From the NCBI GenBank assembly GCA_020796225.1, contig CM036754.1:72277440-72341439 (forward strand): 64,000 nucleotides of DNA, given 5' to 3'. The position numbers were made by a program, and so were the translations under genes. Positions 63,986 through 64,000 of the stretch are shown here, in pieces. Position 1 is the first letter of the stretch; each line of letters opens with the position of its first letter. The DNA comes from Arion vulgaris. Taxonomy: Eukaryota > Mollusca > Gastropoda > Stylommatophora > Arionidae. Below the pieces are notes generated by a model. It was not told the origin of the DNA and ran no database searches. It was given only the letters and a program-made list of their open reading frames with translations.

Positions 63986-64000
63986 AATGAAACTGGTAGT

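Overview
This is a 64 kb piece of an animal nuclear genome: AT-rich, with long introns, canonical GT-AG splice sites and very dense retroelements and minisatellites. It carries two split protein genes, both on the minus strand and both incomplete. Gene 1 (positions 91-33621) is the N-terminal half of a sodium/glucose cotransporter of the SLC5 (SGLT) family. Nine exons can be placed; the start codon is at 33621 and the 3' exons lie beyond the left edge. Gene 2 (54216-63678) is the C-terminal half of an NXPE-family (neurexophilin and PC-esterase domain) protein. Four exons can be placed; the stop codon is at 54216-54218 and the 5' exons lie beyond the right edge. The SGLT exon style (SSCRNRG after TM1) and the mix of RTE/BovB-like LINEs, tRNA-derived SINEs and a hAT MITE suggest an invertebrate, perhaps a mollusc. 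The species cannot be told from the sequence alone.

Layout. 0.3-2.6 kb: a decayed LINE (minus). 2.6-33.5 kb: SGLT introns filled with LINE 3' tails, SINEs and about a dozen tandem arrays; intron 1 alone is 17.5 kb. 33.6-54.2 kb: intergenic DNA with 44-bp and 51-bp minisatellites, a 6.4 kb pyrimidine-rich 33-bp minisatellite (37.5-43.9 kb), a nearly full-length but broken LINE (45.1-48.3 kb) and an 85-bp array (49.1-50.5 kb). 54.2-64 kb: NXPE exons separated by introns with more LINE and SINE insertions, several showing target-site duplications.

Most of what looks like coding sequence is not gene. The very long open frames at 37-44 kb and 26-27.5 kb come from repeat units without stop codons, and many others are LINE tails. 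The most striking pattern is that at least six minisatellites are internal amplifications of recognisable retroelements: a LINE tail at 6.3 kb, a LINE RT segment at 16.6 kb, a SINE B-box region at 26 kb, a SINE body at 32.6 kb, a SINE 3' half at 49-50.5 kb and a SINE tRNA-like head at 53.3 kb. The 26 kb array places about 60 near-perfect Pol III B-box motifs in tandem inside intron 1 of the transporter gene. A second pattern is a modular SINE superfamily (called G1, G2, G3 here) whose members share a 5' head but have different bodies. Names such as SINE-1 or LINE-A are local labels for this window only.
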